A stretch of 64,000 nt of DNA from Cribrihabitans_A neustonicus (GTDB lineage Bacteria > Pseudomonadota > Alphaproteobacteria > Rhodobacterales > Rhodobacteraceae): assembly GCF_048820895.1 (NCBI RefSeq), contig NZ_JBMERQ010000001.1, forward strand, positions 558,001 to 622,000. The letters run 5' to 3'. Positions 33,496 to 42,463 of this stretch are shown in pieces. The notes below the pieces were generated by a model, which was not told the origin of the DNA, did no database searches, and worked only from the letters and a program-made list of their open reading frames with translations. Position 1 is the stretch's first letter. Each line of letters begins with the position of its first letter. The position numbers were made by a program, and so were the translations under genes.

Positions 33496-34968
33496 ATGCC
33501 TATACTCTGGCTTGTCATCCTCTTGCTTGCGCTTGCCGCGGCCGGCTTCATGCTGGGCCGCCGCCGGGCCCTCGCGACAGCCGGGGGCGATGCGAAAGCC
33601 CTGCATTCGCTGCCGTCTTACTATGGCTCAAACGTCGCCCTGACCGCGCTGGTGCCCGCGCTGGCGGTGCTCGCGGTGTGGCTGCTGGCGCAGCCCGTCC
33701 TTGTCGACAGCCGCGTCTCCGCCATGATCCCGCCGGAGCTGATCCCCGAAAGCGCCAGCCGCGGGCTTGTGATGTCAGACGTGCGCCGCCTGGCCGACGG
33801 GCTGGACGTTGCGGTTGAGCGGGGTGTGCTGACCGGCCAGGAGGCACGTGCGCTGGACAGCGCCGAGACCGACATCCGCGCCCGCCTCGGCGAGGTTGGC
33901 GTCGCGCTTGGTTCCGAGGTGCGTCCCGAAGTGCTGCGCGCCGCCCAGGCCTACCGCAGCTTTTCCAACACCGGCGCAGTTGCCATGTCGGTGGTGGTCG
34001 TGCTGCTCGCGGTTGGAGGATTTGCCGTGGCTTACGGCAAGACCCACAAGGATTTCCGCGCCCGCAACGCGGTGGAGCGGGGCATCCTCGGCTTGCTGAT
34101 CCTCGCCGCTTCGCTGGCGATCCTGACTACCGTGGGCATCGTGCTTTCGATGCTGTTTGAGACCGGCAACTTCTTCCGGCTGCATTCCTGGACCGACTTC
34201 TTCTTTGGCGGCACCTGGTCGCCGAACTTCCGCGGCGGCAGCGAACTGTCGATCCTGCCGCTGCTGTGGGGCACGCTCTACATCTCCTTCATCGCACTGC
34301 TGGTGGCGGTGCCGGTGGGGCTGTTTGCCGCCATCTACCTGTCGGAATACGCCTCGGGCGCAGTGCGCGCCGTCGCCAAGCCACTGCTGGAGATCCTCGC
34401 GGGCATCCCGACCATCGTTTATGGCTTGTTCGCCTTGCTGACCGTCGGCCCGGCGCTGGCCAACGTCTTCGCCAAGGGCGGTTTGCTGGGCGTCGAGTGG
34501 ATGTCCGGCGCCACCTCGGTGCTGACCGCGGGGCTGGTGATGGGCATCATGCTGATCCCCTTTGTCTCGTCGCTGTCCGATGACATCATCAATGCGGTAC
34601 CGCAGGCGCTGCGCGATGGCTCGCTCGGCCTTGGCGCCACCCGCTCGGAGACCGTGCGCCAGGTGGTGCTGCCGGCGGCGCTGCCGGGGATCGTCGGCGC
34701 GGTGCTGCTGGCGGCCTCACGCGCGATTGGCGAGACGATGATCGTGGTGATGGGGGCAGGGGCAATCGCCAAGTTCTCGCTCAACCCGCTGGAATCGATG
34801 ACCACGATCACCACCCGAATCGTCAGCCAGCTGACCGGCGATACCGATTTCGCCAGCCCCGAAACTCTGGTCGCCTTTGCCCTGGGCCTGACTCTTTTTG
34901 TCCTGACCCTAGGCCTCAATATCCTGGCGCTCTACATCGTGCGCAAATACCGGGAGCAGTACGAATAA
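33496..34968 (+). CDS. pstC: Phosphate ABC permease PstC
   Basis: A 490-residue membrane subunit of the Pst transporter. The C-terminal ~290 residues form the standard PstC permease with PLLWGTLYISFIALLVAVPVG and the EAA-like loop QALRDGSLGLGATRSETVRQV. About 190 extra N-terminal residues contain further hydrophobic segments and a soluble loop (LADGLDVAVERGVLTGQEARALD), an enlarged layout seen in many alphaproteobacteria compared with the ~320-residue E. coli protein. It follows pstS after a hairpin spacer and its stop overlaps the pstA start (TAATG). Confidence 0.94.
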   Translation: MPILWLVILLLALAAAGFMLGRRRALATAGGDAKALHSLPSYYGSNVALTALVPALAVLAVWLLAQPVLVDSRVSAMIPPELIPESASRGLVMSDVRRLADGLDVAVERGVLTGQEARALDSAETDIRARLGEVGVALGSEVRPEVLRAAQAYRSFSNTGAVAMSVVVVLLAVGGFAVAYGKTHKDFRARNAVERGILGLLILAASLAILTTVGIVLSMLFETGNFFRLHSWTDFFFGGTWSPNFRGGSELSILPLLWGTLYISFIALLVAVPVGLFAAIYLSEYASGAVRAVAKPLLEILAGIPTIVYGLFALLTVGPALANVFAKGGLLGVEWMSGATSVLTAGLVMGIMLIPFVSSLSDDIINAVPQALRDGSLGLGATRSETVRQVVLPAALPGIVGAVLLAASRAIGETMIVVMGAGAIAKFSLNPLESMTTITTRIVSQLTGDTDFASPETLVAFALGLTLFVLTLGLNILALYIVRKYREQYE

Positions 34969-36335
34969 TGACCGACTTCAGCCAGAACAGCGGCGGCGCA
35001 GAGCCGGCAGAGAGCTCCCGCCACGGCGGCTCGCTGCTGGAACCCACCGACCGCACCCGCAAGCGCAACGCGGCCGAGGCCCGCTTCAAGGCCTATGGCA
35101 TCGCCGCCATCGCGGTCGGACTGATCATGCTGGTGATCCTGGTCACCAACATTCTTGGCCGCGGACTCGGCGCCTTTCAGCAAACCTTCGTCACGCTGGA
35201 GGTGGAGCTGTTGGCGGACAAGCTCGACAAGAAGGGCAACCGCGACATCGAGGACATCAAGAAGGTCACCACCTTCGGCTATTCGCCTATCATCAAGCAG
35301 GCGGTGGCCACCAAAGTCGAGGAACTGGGTATTGAGAACGGGCTGAAGGCCAAGGAGCTGACCGGCATTCTCTCCAAGGATGCCGCTGCACAGCTGCGCG
35401 ACTACGTTCTCGCCAACCCCGATCAGATCGGCGAAACGGTAAAATTCCGCTTTCTCGCTTCCGGCCGGGTCGACGGTTATATGAAGGGCCGGGTGACCCG
35501 CGACAGCATCGCCAACGACAAGAGCATTTCCGTAGCCCAGCTCGACCTCGTGGACGCGCTGGCCGAAGCGGGTGTGCTGCAAAAGTCCTTCAACCCCGAT
35601 TTCATTTTCGGTGCTGATGCCTCCGACGCGCGCCCCGAAGCGGCGGGCATGGGAGTTGCGATGGTGGGTTCGCTGTTCATGATGCTGGTGGTGCTTGTGC
35701 TGGCGCTGCCGATCGGCGTTGCGGCCTCGATCTATCTTGAGGAATTTGCGCCGCGGAACTGGATCACCGACCTGATCGAGGTGAACATCTCCAACCTCGC
35801 CGCGGTGCCGTCCATCGTTTTCGGCATCCTGGGCCTGGCGGTCTTCATCAACTACATGCATCTGCCGATGTCCGCGCCGCTGGTGGGCGGGCTGGTGCTG
35901 ACGCTGATGACGCTGCCGACCATCATCATCTCCACCCGCGCGGCGCTGAAGGCGGTGCCGCCGTCGATCCGCGACGCCGCGCTTGGCGTTGGCGCCTCGA
36001 AGATGCAGTCAGTGTTCCACCACGTGCTGCCGCTGGCCGCACCCGGAATCCTGACCGGTACCATCATCGGCCTGGCGCAGGCTTTGGGTGAGACCGCGCC
36101 GCTGCTCCTGATCGGCATGGTCGGCTTCATCGCTTCCAACGCGCCGGAAAGCCTCTCCGAAGGACTGCTGTCGCCGAACTCCGCCATGCCCGCGCAGATC
36201 TACGAGTGGGCCAAACGTGCCGATCCGGCCTTTTACGAACGCGCCTGGGGCGGCATCATTATCCTGCTGGTCTTTTTGGTGACGATGAACACGATCGCGG
36301 TGATCCTGCGCCGCCGCTTTGAACGCCGCTGGTAA
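34968..36335 (+). CDS. pstA: Phosphate ABC permease PstA
   Basis: A 455-residue membrane permease partnering PstC. Residues about 1-210 are an extension with one early transmembrane segment (GIAAIAVGLIMLVILVTNIL) and a periplasmic-like region; the permease core follows, with LPIGVAASIYLEEFAPRNWI and the loop SIRDAALGVGASKMQSVFHHV. The enlarged N-terminus parallels that of PstC, suggesting the two extensions interact. The ATG overlaps the pstC stop. Confidence 0.94.
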   Translation: MTDFSQNSGGAEPAESSRHGGSLLEPTDRTRKRNAAEARFKAYGIAAIAVGLIMLVILVTNILGRGLGAFQQTFVTLEVELLADKLDKKGNRDIEDIKKVTTFGYSPIIKQAVATKVEELGIENGLKAKELTGILSKDAAAQLRDYVLANPDQIGETVKFRFLASGRVDGYMKGRVTRDSIANDKSISVAQLDLVDALAEAGVLQKSFNPDFIFGADASDARPEAAGMGVAMVGSLFMMLVVLVLALPIGVAASIYLEEFAPRNWITDLIEVNISNLAAVPSIVFGILGLAVFINYMHLPMSAPLVGGLVLTLMTLPTIIISTRAALKAVPPSIRDAALGVGASKMQSVFHHVLPLAAPGILTGTIIGLAQALGETAPLLLIGMVGFIASNAPESLSEGLLSPNSAMPAQIYEWAKRADPAFYERAWGGIIILLVFLVTMNTIAVILRRRFERRW

Positions 36336-36349
36336 GAGGGGCAAGAGAC

Positions 36350-37147
36350 ATGAACGACATGACCGCGATGGGAAACACCATGGACACCCAAGACATCAAG
36401 ATCTCCGCCAAGGACGTGAACGTCTATTACGCCGACTCCCATGCCATCAAGGACGTGAGCGTGGAGATCGAGGACAAGACGGTTACCGCCTTCATCGGCC
36501 CCTCGGGCTGCGGCAAGTCCACCTTCCTGCGCTGCCTCAACCGGATGAACGACACCATCGACATCTGCCGGGTGAAGGGCGACATCCTGCTCGATGGCGA
36601 GGACATCTACGACAAGCGCGTCGACCCGGTCCAGCTGCGCGCCAAGGTCGGCATGGTGTTCCAGAAGCCGAACCCGTTCCCGAAGTCGATCTATGACAAC
36701 GTGGCTTATGGGCCGCGCATCCACGGCCTGGCCAAGAACAAGGCGGAACTCGATGAAATCGTTGAAAAATCCCTGCGCCGCGGCGCCATCTGGGATGAAG
36801 TGAAGGACCGCCTGGACGCGCCCGGCACGGGGCTTTCCGGCGGCCAGCAGCAGCGTCTCTGCATTGCCCGCGCAGTGGCGACCGAGCCGGAAGTGCTCCT
36901 GATGGACGAGCCGTGCTCCGCGCTCGACCCGATCGCCACCGCCCAGGTGGAAGAACTGATTGACGAGCTGCGCAGCCGCTACTCGGTGGTGATCGTCACC
37001 CACTCGATGCAGCAGGCCGCGCGCGTGAGCCAGAAAACCGCCTTCTTCCACCTTGGCAACCTGGTGGAATTCGGCCCCACCGGGCAGATCTTCACCAACC
37101 CCGAAGACCCCCGCACCGAAAGCTACATCACCGGCCGGATCGGCTGA
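36350..37147 (+). CDS. pstB: Phosphate ABC transporter ATPase PstB
   Basis: A 265-residue ATPase that drives phosphate import. Walker A is GPSGCGKSTFLRCLNRMND, the signature is LSGGQQQRLCIARA, and Walker B is VLLMDEPCSALDP. The sequence KPNPFPKSIYDNVAYGPR is diagnostic of PstB. The start ATG 36350 follows GAGGGGCAAGAG; internal methionines at residues 4, 7 and 11 are alternatives. It ends 16 bases before phoU. Confidence 0.96.
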   Translation: MNDMTAMGNTMDTQDIKISAKDVNVYYADSHAIKDVSVEIEDKTVTAFIGPSGCGKSTFLRCLNRMNDTIDICRVKGDILLDGEDIYDKRVDPVQLRAKVGMVFQKPNPFPKSIYDNVAYGPRIHGLAKNKAELDEIVEKSLRRGAIWDEVKDRLDAPGTGLSGGQQQRLCIARAVATEPEVLLMDEPCSALDPIATAQVEELIDELRSRYSVVIVTHSMQQAARVSQKTAFFHLGNLVEFGPTGQIFTNPEDPRTESYITGRIG

Positions 37148-37163
37148 GGCGAAGGAAACAGAC

Positions 37164-37874
37164 ATGACCGCACAACATATCGCATCCGCCTTCGACCGCG
37201 ACCTGGAGGCGATCCAGGCCCGGATCATGAAGATGGGCGGCATGGTCGAAGCCGCGATCAAGGACGCGGCTCAGGCACTGGAGACCCGCGACGAGGAGCT
37301 GGCGCTGGCCACGCGCAAGGCCGACAAGGCCATCGACGCGCTGGAAGAACTCATCAACGAGGAAACAGCCCGGCTGATCGCCCTGCGCTCGCCGACCGCG
37401 TCCGACCTGCGGCTGGTTCTCTCGGTGATGAAGATCGCGGGCAACCTCGAACGCATCGGCGATTACGCCAAGAACATGGCCAAGCGTACCGGCGTGCTGG
37501 TGCAGGGCCCCAATATCTCCGAAGGCGCTGCGGCGCTGCGTCGGATGGCGCGCGAGGTGGAGCGGATGCTGAAGGATGCGCTCGACGCGTACATTCAGCG
37601 CGACGCCGAACTCGCCCGCGACGTGATCGCCCGCGACCGCGATGTGGACCAGATGTACAACGCCCTGTTCCGCGAGTTCCTCACTCACATGATGGAAGAC
37701 CCGCGCAACATCTCTGCCTGCATGCACCTGCATTTCATTGCCAAGAACACCGAGCGGATGGGCGACCACGTGACCTCGATCGCGGAACAGGTGGTCTACC
37801 TCGTGACTGGCGAGAAGCCGGAAGAGGACCGCAAGAAGGCTGACACCACCTCGACCACGCCGCAGGAGCTCTGA
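37164..37874 (+). CDS. phoU: Phosphate transport regulator PhoU
   Basis: A 236-residue helical protein with two PhoU repeats. Conserved metal-binding segments are visible around MKIAGNLERIGDYAKNMA and HFIAKNTERMGDHVTSIAE. PhoU links the transporter to PhoR and keeps the regulon off when phosphate is plentiful. The start is ATG 37164 with GAAGGAAA upstream; an overlapping longer frame begins inside pstB and is not used. It is 3 bases from phoB. Confidence 0.96.
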   Translation: MTAQHIASAFDRDLEAIQARIMKMGGMVEAAIKDAAQALETRDEELALATRKADKAIDALEELINEETARLIALRSPTASDLRLVLSVMKIAGNLERIGDYAKNMAKRTGVLVQGPNISEGAAALRRMAREVERMLKDALDAYIQRDAELARDVIARDRDVDQMYNALFREFLTHMMEDPRNISACMHLHFIAKNTERMGDHVTSIAEQVVYLVTGEKPEEDRKKADTTSTTPQEL

Positions 37875-37877
37875 TCG

Positions 37878-38567
37878 ATGGCTGCCGAACAGCCCACTGT
37901 TCTGGTGGTCGAGGACGAACCCGCGCAGCGCGAGGTGCTGGCCTACAACCTCGAAGCAGACGGGTTCCGCGTGCTGAAGGCCGCTGATGGTGAGGAAGCG
38001 CTGCTGAAGGTAGAGGAAGACCTTCCCGACATCCTGATCCTCGACTGGATGATGCCGCATCTCAGCGGCATCGAGGTCTGCCGCCGGCTGAAAGCGCGCA
38101 GCGAGACCCGCAACATCCCCGTGATAATGCTGTCGGCCCGGACCGAGGAAGTGGACAAGGTCCGCGGTCTTGAAACCGGCGCCGACGATTACGTGGTAAA
38201 GCCCTATTCGGTCGCCGAGCTGATGGCGCGGGTGCGCACCCAGCTGCGCCGGGTACGGCCATCCACCGTGGGGATGCGGCTGGAGTATGAGGACATCGTG
38301 CTCGATTCCGAAACCCACAAGGTCAGCCGCGCCGATCAGCCGCTGAAGCTCGGGCCGACCGAATTCCGCCTGCTCTCCACCTTCATGGAAAAGCCAGGCC
38401 GGGTCTGGAGCCGCGAGCAGCTGCTGGACCGGGTCTGGGGACGGGACATTTATGTCGATACGCGGACTGTGGACGTGCATATCGGCCGCTTGCGCAAGGC
38501 GCTGACCCAGAACGGCGGCTCCGATCCGGTGCGCACCGTGCGCGGCGCAGGCTACGCGTTGGGATAA
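37878..38567 (+). CDS. phoB: Phosphate-regulon response regulator PhoB
   Basis: A 229-residue OmpR/PhoB-family response regulator. The receiver domain (about 1-120) has the acidic pocket VVEDEP, phosphoacceptor aspartate in LILDWMMPHLSG, and the switch KPYSVAELMARV. The winged-helix domain (about 130-229) contains RVWSREQLLDRVWGRD and TVDVHIGRLRKAL. It is the last gene of the phoR-pstSCAB-phoU-phoB operon and should act on the Pho box at 32233-32265, giving autoregulation. Confidence 0.95.
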   Translation: MAAEQPTVLVVEDEPAQREVLAYNLEADGFRVLKAADGEEALLKVEEDLPDILILDWMMPHLSGIEVCRRLKARSETRNIPVIMLSARTEEVDKVRGLETGADDYVVKPYSVAELMARVRTQLRRVRPSTVGMRLEYEDIVLDSETHKVSRADQPLKLGPTEFRLLSTFMEKPGRVWSREQLLDRVWGRDIYVDTRTVDVHIGRLRKALTQNGGSDPVRTVRGAGYALG

Positions 38568-38673
38568 GCCTCGGCGGGCCGGGACGCCCGGCCTCGCCGC
38601 AGATACGCCAGAGCGGTGCACTGGGGGTGTACAGGCGGTGCACGCATGTCACCCCTCGCAATCTGCGCACCAA

Positions 38674-39585
38674 TCAGCGCGGCAGCGGGTCTTCCGGCTG
38701 CGCCTTGCCAGCCAGCCACTCGCGGAACTTTATGAGGGCAGGGGCCTTGGCCTTGGCCTCCGGCCAGACCAGGTAATAGGCGCCCGCGCTCTCCACCGGT
38801 TCCGGGTGCAGCGCCACCAGCCGCCCCGTCGCCAGGTCCTGCTCCACCAGGTAATCCGGCATCAAGGCCACGCCCAGCCCATGCAGCGCCGCCTGGGTAA
38901 TGGTTGCGAATTGATCATAGAAAGTGCCGCTTGGATCGGTGCTGAGCGCAACGCCCTGGCCCTCGAACCACTCCCGCCAGGCCTTGGGCCGGGTCTGGAT
39001 GTGCAAGAGCGGCAGCTTCAGGAGGTTTGCAGGCGCGCCAAGGACGTGCCCCTCCAGCAAGACAGGCGCGCAGACCGGCAAAAGCTGTTCGTGCTTGAGC
39101 AGCAGCGCCTCCGTCCCAGGCCACTCTGAATTCCCGTAATGTATCGCCGCATCAAAGGGTTCCACAGAAAAATTGAACGGTTCCAGCCGGGTCGACATGT
39201 TGATGGTCACGTCCGGGTGCAGCCGCGCGAACTCCGGCAGCCGCGGCATCAGCCAGCGCATCCCGAAGGCCGGCAGGATGGCGAGGTTCAGCGTCCCGGC
39301 CAGCGGCTCGGCCTGCAAACGCAGGGTGGACTGGACGATTTGATGCAGCGCCTGCCGGATCTCCGCGGCATAGTCGCGGGCCGCCGGGCTCAGGCCTAGC
39401 CGCTTGCCGTCCCGTTGCACCAGATCCTGGCCCAATTGCCGCTCCAGTGTCTGAATTTGACGGCTTACGGCTCCTTGCGTAAGCGACAGCTCCGCCGCCG
39501 CGGCCGACGCGCTGCCAAGCCGGTCCAGCGCCTCCAGCGCCCGGAGGGAGGAAATTGACGGAAGAAATCTGCGGGGCGCCACCAT
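38674..39585 (-). CDS. LysR-family regulator divergent from gcdH
   Basis: A 303-residue LysR-type regulator of the GcvA-like group. The helix-turn-helix lies at about residues 12-70 (ALEALDRLGSASAAAAELSL, TQGAVSRQIQTLERQL). The effector domain includes LNLAILPAFGMRWLMPRLPEF. It is divergent from the glutaryl-CoA dehydrogenase gene, a pairing found in many proteobacteria where the regulator responds to glutarate or glutaryl-CoA. A T-N11-A dyad abuts its start codon. Confidence 0.9.
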   Translation of the reverse strand: MVAPRRFLPSISSLRALEALDRLGSASAAAAELSLTQGAVSRQIQTLERQLGQDLVQRDGKRLGLSPAARDYAAEIRQALHQIVQSTLRLQAEPLAGTLNLAILPAFGMRWLMPRLPEFARLHPDVTINMSTRLEPFNFSVEPFDAAIHYGNSEWPGTEALLLKHEQLLPVCAPVLLEGHVLGAPANLLKLPLLHIQTRPKAWREWFEGQGVALSTDPSGTFYDQFATITQAALHGLGVALMPDYLVEQDLATGRLVALHPEPVESAGAYYLVWPEAKAKAPALIKFREWLAGKAQPEDPLPR

Positions 39586-39586
39586 A

Positions 39587-39603
39587 TATGAGTGAATGTC
39601 ATA
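39587..39603. promoter_or_regulatory. LysR-type operator candidate, gcdH/lysR
   Basis: TATGA-GTGAATG-TCATA is a perfect 5-bp dyad with a T-N11-A core, directly beside the lysR ATG and about 80 bases before gcdH. Confidence 0.5.
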
Positions 39604-39681
39604 CTTGTTTGCAAAAGTCTCGCTGTTTTTCGCGTTTACCTCCCGTTAGGGTCCGGCCAAGCAATTCTGGAGGACAACACC

Positions 39682-40902
39682 ATGAGCGACAAACCTGCAC
39701 TGCGCGCCAAGGACGCGCCCGACCTTGGCCGCTTCACCTGGGATGACCCGCTGCGGCTCGATGACCAACTTAGCGAAGACGAGCGTATGATCGCCGCTTC
39801 GGCGCGTGCCTACGCCCAGGAAAAGCTGCAGCCGCGCGTTCTAAGTGCTTATGAAAACGAAGAAACCGATCCGGAGATCTTCCGCGAGATGGGCGAAATG
39901 GGCCTCCTGGGCACCACTATCCCGGAGCAATACGGCGGACTTGGCGGCGGCTATGTCTCCTACGGCCTCGTCGCCCGTGAGGTGGAGCGCGTCGACAGCG
40001 GCTACCGCTCGATGATGTCGGTGCAAAGCTCGCTGGTGATGTATCCGATCTACGCATACGGCAGCGAAGAGCAGCGCATGAAATACCTGCCGAAGCTGGC
40101 GTCTGGCGAATGGATCGGCTGCTTCGGCCTGACCGAGCCGGATGCCGGCTCCGACCCCGCGGGCATGAAGACGCGTGCGGAAAAAACTGAAGGCGGGTAT
40201 AAACTTACCGGCTCCAAAATGTGGATCTCCAACGCGCCGATCGCGGATGTCTTCGTGGTCTGGGCCAAATCTGAAGCGCACGGCGGTAAGATCCGCGGCT
40301 TCGTGCTCGACAAGGGGCTGAAGGGCCTCAGCGCGCCGAAGATCCAGAACAAGGCGTCGCTGCGTGCCTCCATCACTGGTGAAATCGTGATGGACGGCGT
40401 CGAAGTTGGCGAGGACGCGCTTCTGCCGCATGTGGAAGGTCTGAAAGGCCCGTTCGGCTGCCTCAACCGGGCCCGTTACGGCATCAGCTGGGGCGCGATG
40501 GGCGCAGCCGAGGCCTGCTGGCACGCTGCCCGCCAATATGGGCTCGACCGCAGCCAGTTTGGCCGACCGCTGGCCAACACCCAGTTGTTCCAGTTGAAAC
40601 TGGCCAATATGCAGACCGAAATCACCCTTGGACTGCAGGCATCTCTTCGGGTCGGGCGCCTGATGGACGAGGCTAACGCCGCGCCGGAGATGATCTCCAT
40701 CGTCAAGCGCAACAACTGCGGCAAGGCGCTGGAAATCGCCCGCATGGCGCGTGACATGCATGGTGGCAACGGCATCAGCCTGGAGTTCAACGTGATCCGC
40801 CACATGGTGAACCTGGAGACGGTGAACACCTATGAAGGCACGCACGACGTGCACGCGCTCATCCTTGGCCGGGCTCAGACTGGGCTGCAGGCATTCTTCT
40901 GA
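39682..40902 (+). CDS. gcdH: Glutaryl-CoA dehydrogenase
   Basis: A 406-residue FAD acyl-CoA dehydrogenase that converts glutaryl-CoA to crotonyl-CoA and CO2 in lysine/tryptophan breakdown. Features are the substrate/FAD motif CFGLTEPDAGSDPAGM, WISNAPIADVFVVWAK, a substrate-binding arginine region (LNRARYGISWG), and the catalytic glutamate in NTYEGTHDVHAL. The start is ATG 39682 with GGAGGA upstream; an in-frame ATG at 39592 would overlap the operator. It is divergent from a LysR regulator that probably controls it. The usual partner CoA-transferase is not adjacent. Confidence 0.93.
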   Translation: MSDKPALRAKDAPDLGRFTWDDPLRLDDQLSEDERMIAASARAYAQEKLQPRVLSAYENEETDPEIFREMGEMGLLGTTIPEQYGGLGGGYVSYGLVAREVERVDSGYRSMMSVQSSLVMYPIYAYGSEEQRMKYLPKLASGEWIGCFGLTEPDAGSDPAGMKTRAEKTEGGYKLTGSKMWISNAPIADVFVVWAKSEAHGGKIRGFVLDKGLKGLSAPKIQNKASLRASITGEIVMDGVEVGEDALLPHVEGLKGPFGCLNRARYGISWGAMGAAEACWHAARQYGLDRSQFGRPLANTQLFQLKLANMQTEITLGLQASLRVGRLMDEANAAPEMISIVKRNNCGKALEIARMARDMHGGNGISLEFNVIRHMVNLETVNTYEGTHDVHALILGRAQTGLQAFF

Positions 40903-41565
40903 TCGGTGCCCTGCGGCGCGGGCGACGACCTGCGCCGCATTTTCGCAAAATGACCACGCAATACCGCAAATCGCGTTCGCTCTGGAAAATCTGCAAATTT
41001 CCAACCAAATGAGAGCGCTCGACGGCCTCCAGATAAGGTTAACATTCCGCATCCGCCGGCGGGATTTTCCTTTTGGACTTAGATACTTGAATATCCGTTG
41101 GTTAACAGGCGTCGAACATTTTGCGCTTCTTCAGCAGGTCGGGAAATGCTCCGGACACGGCAGCATGGAAAATGCAAAGGCAGCCGAAGGCAGGCATGCA
41201 ATGGCCTGTAGAGGGAATAATGCAAAGGTGAGAGCAACATGGCGTCAGCCTCCGACTGTAAAATGCACCGCTGCAAGGTCTGTATTGCAATTATGCCCGC
41301 CAGTTTGCGCAAGGCGAGCGCTGCTATCCGCAGCAGGGATTGGCAAATCTGTCCGTATTAACAGTATGTTACCGTAAGCTAAGTGGCGAGTTCAACCGTG
41401 AACTAGCGTTGGGCCACGTTTGTTCATCGGGTTTTATTCATCGGGTACCGCAGGGCACCATTTTTGAAACTTCGCAAAGTCCTGTAATCCGTATTATGTT
41501 GATAGACGGTCTTTGCGATGCATCCAAACGTCGGTAAGCCGTTTAAGATCCCGCGGCCCTGCGGA
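40903..41565. other. 663-base gene-free region
   Basis: No convincing coding frame, RNA or terminator was recognised. Composition is less GC-rich than the flanks, with several GTTAAC words (41037, 41100) and scattered short repeats such as ATGCAAAGG/ATGCAA. Short frames at 41079-41312 (minus) and 41340-41537 (plus) have no ribosome binding sites or recognisable products. It may be a decayed gene or an uncharacterised RNA region. Confidence 0.5.
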
Positions 41566-42429
41566 TCAGCGTTTCAGAGGCCGCATCAGCCCTTCCTGCG
41601 CAACGCTGGCGACCAGACGGCCGTCTTCGCTATAGACGGCGCCCCGGTTGAAGCCGCGGCCGCCACCGGCAAAGGGTGACTCCATTGTATAGAGGTGCCA
41701 GTTTCCGAAGTTCACCGGCGCATGAAACCAGATCGCGTGGTCAAGGCTCGCTGTCATCTGCCGCGGTTTGTGGAACGTCAGCCCGTGCGGCCGCAAGGCC
41801 GAGCCCAAAAGACCGAAGTCCGAAGCATAAGCCATCAGCACGTGCTGCAGCTTGGGATTTGCGCCCTTGGCGGCCTCCATCCGGATCCACATGTGGTTGA
41901 CGTCGCTCGCGGCCTCCGGATCCAGCGGGTCGCGCGGCGCGACTTCACGGATCTCGAACGGGCGCGGCCGAGTGAATTCCGCGCGCTTGGATGCCTCCAC
42001 CCGGTGCGCGTTCTGCTGCAGGAGCTCATGGCGCGAGACCAGGCTGTCCGGCGGCGGCACGTCCGGCATGCCGCGCTGATGCTCCCAGCCGTCTTCTGGC
42101 GCGTGGAACGAAGCTGCAAGGTTTAGGATCTGCTTGCCGTTCTGCATCGCCACGACACGCCGCGTGGTGAAGCTGCCGCCGTCGCGGGCCGGATCGACCT
42201 CGTAGATCACCGGCCGCGCCGGGTCGCCGGGACGGATGAAGTAGGCATGCAGCGAATGGCACGGGCGGTCCGGCACGGTTTCGTAAGCGGCGGTCAGCGC
42301 CTGCGCGATGACCTGTCCGCCGTAGATGCGGGTTGGCGTTTCGCCGCCCGATCCCTGTCCGCGGTAGAGGTTGGCATCGAGCTCCTCGAGATCCAGGAGA
42401 TCCAGGAGGTTTTTTGCAGTATCAACCAT
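41566..42429 (-). CDS. tesB: Acyl-CoA thioesterase II (TesB)
   Basis: A 287-residue double-hotdog thioesterase that hydrolyses medium- and long-chain acyl-CoA. Family landmarks are RIYGGQVIAQALTAAYETV, LHAYFIRPGD and GGSFTTRRVVAMQNGKQIL in the first hotdog, and in the second the catalytic aspartate region YASDFGLLGSAL, the MTASLDHAIWFH segment and the glutamine in VASVAQEGLMR. Length matches E. coli TesB. It stands on the minus strand, downstream of a serine-hydrolase gene after a 34-base gap. Confidence 0.94.
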   Translation of the reverse strand: MVDTAKNLLDLLDLEELDANLYRGQGSGGETPTRIYGGQVIAQALTAAYETVPDRPCHSLHAYFIRPGDPARPVIYEVDPARDGGSFTTRRVVAMQNGKQILNLAASFHAPEDGWEHQRGMPDVPPPDSLVSRHELLQQNAHRVEASKRAEFTRPRPFEIREVAPRDPLDPEAASDVNHMWIRMEAAKGANPKLQHVLMAYASDFGLLGSALRPHGLTFHKPRQMTASLDHAIWFHAPVNFGNWHLYTMESPFAGGGRGFNRGAVYSEDGRLVASVAQEGLMRPLKR

Positions 42430-42463
42430 TTACCGGCCTTCCGTAATGTGATTGGCGTGGAGA

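Noticed and set aside
38613..38643. GCGGTGCAC repeated at 22-bp spacing between phoB and lysR
   Set aside because: It lies between the 3' ends of two convergent genes, where an operator is unlikely, and is only nine bases long.
41079..41312. 77-codon minus-strand frame in the gcdH-tesB gap
   Set aside because: Cys/Leu-rich product without domain, ribosome binding site or neighbours supporting it.
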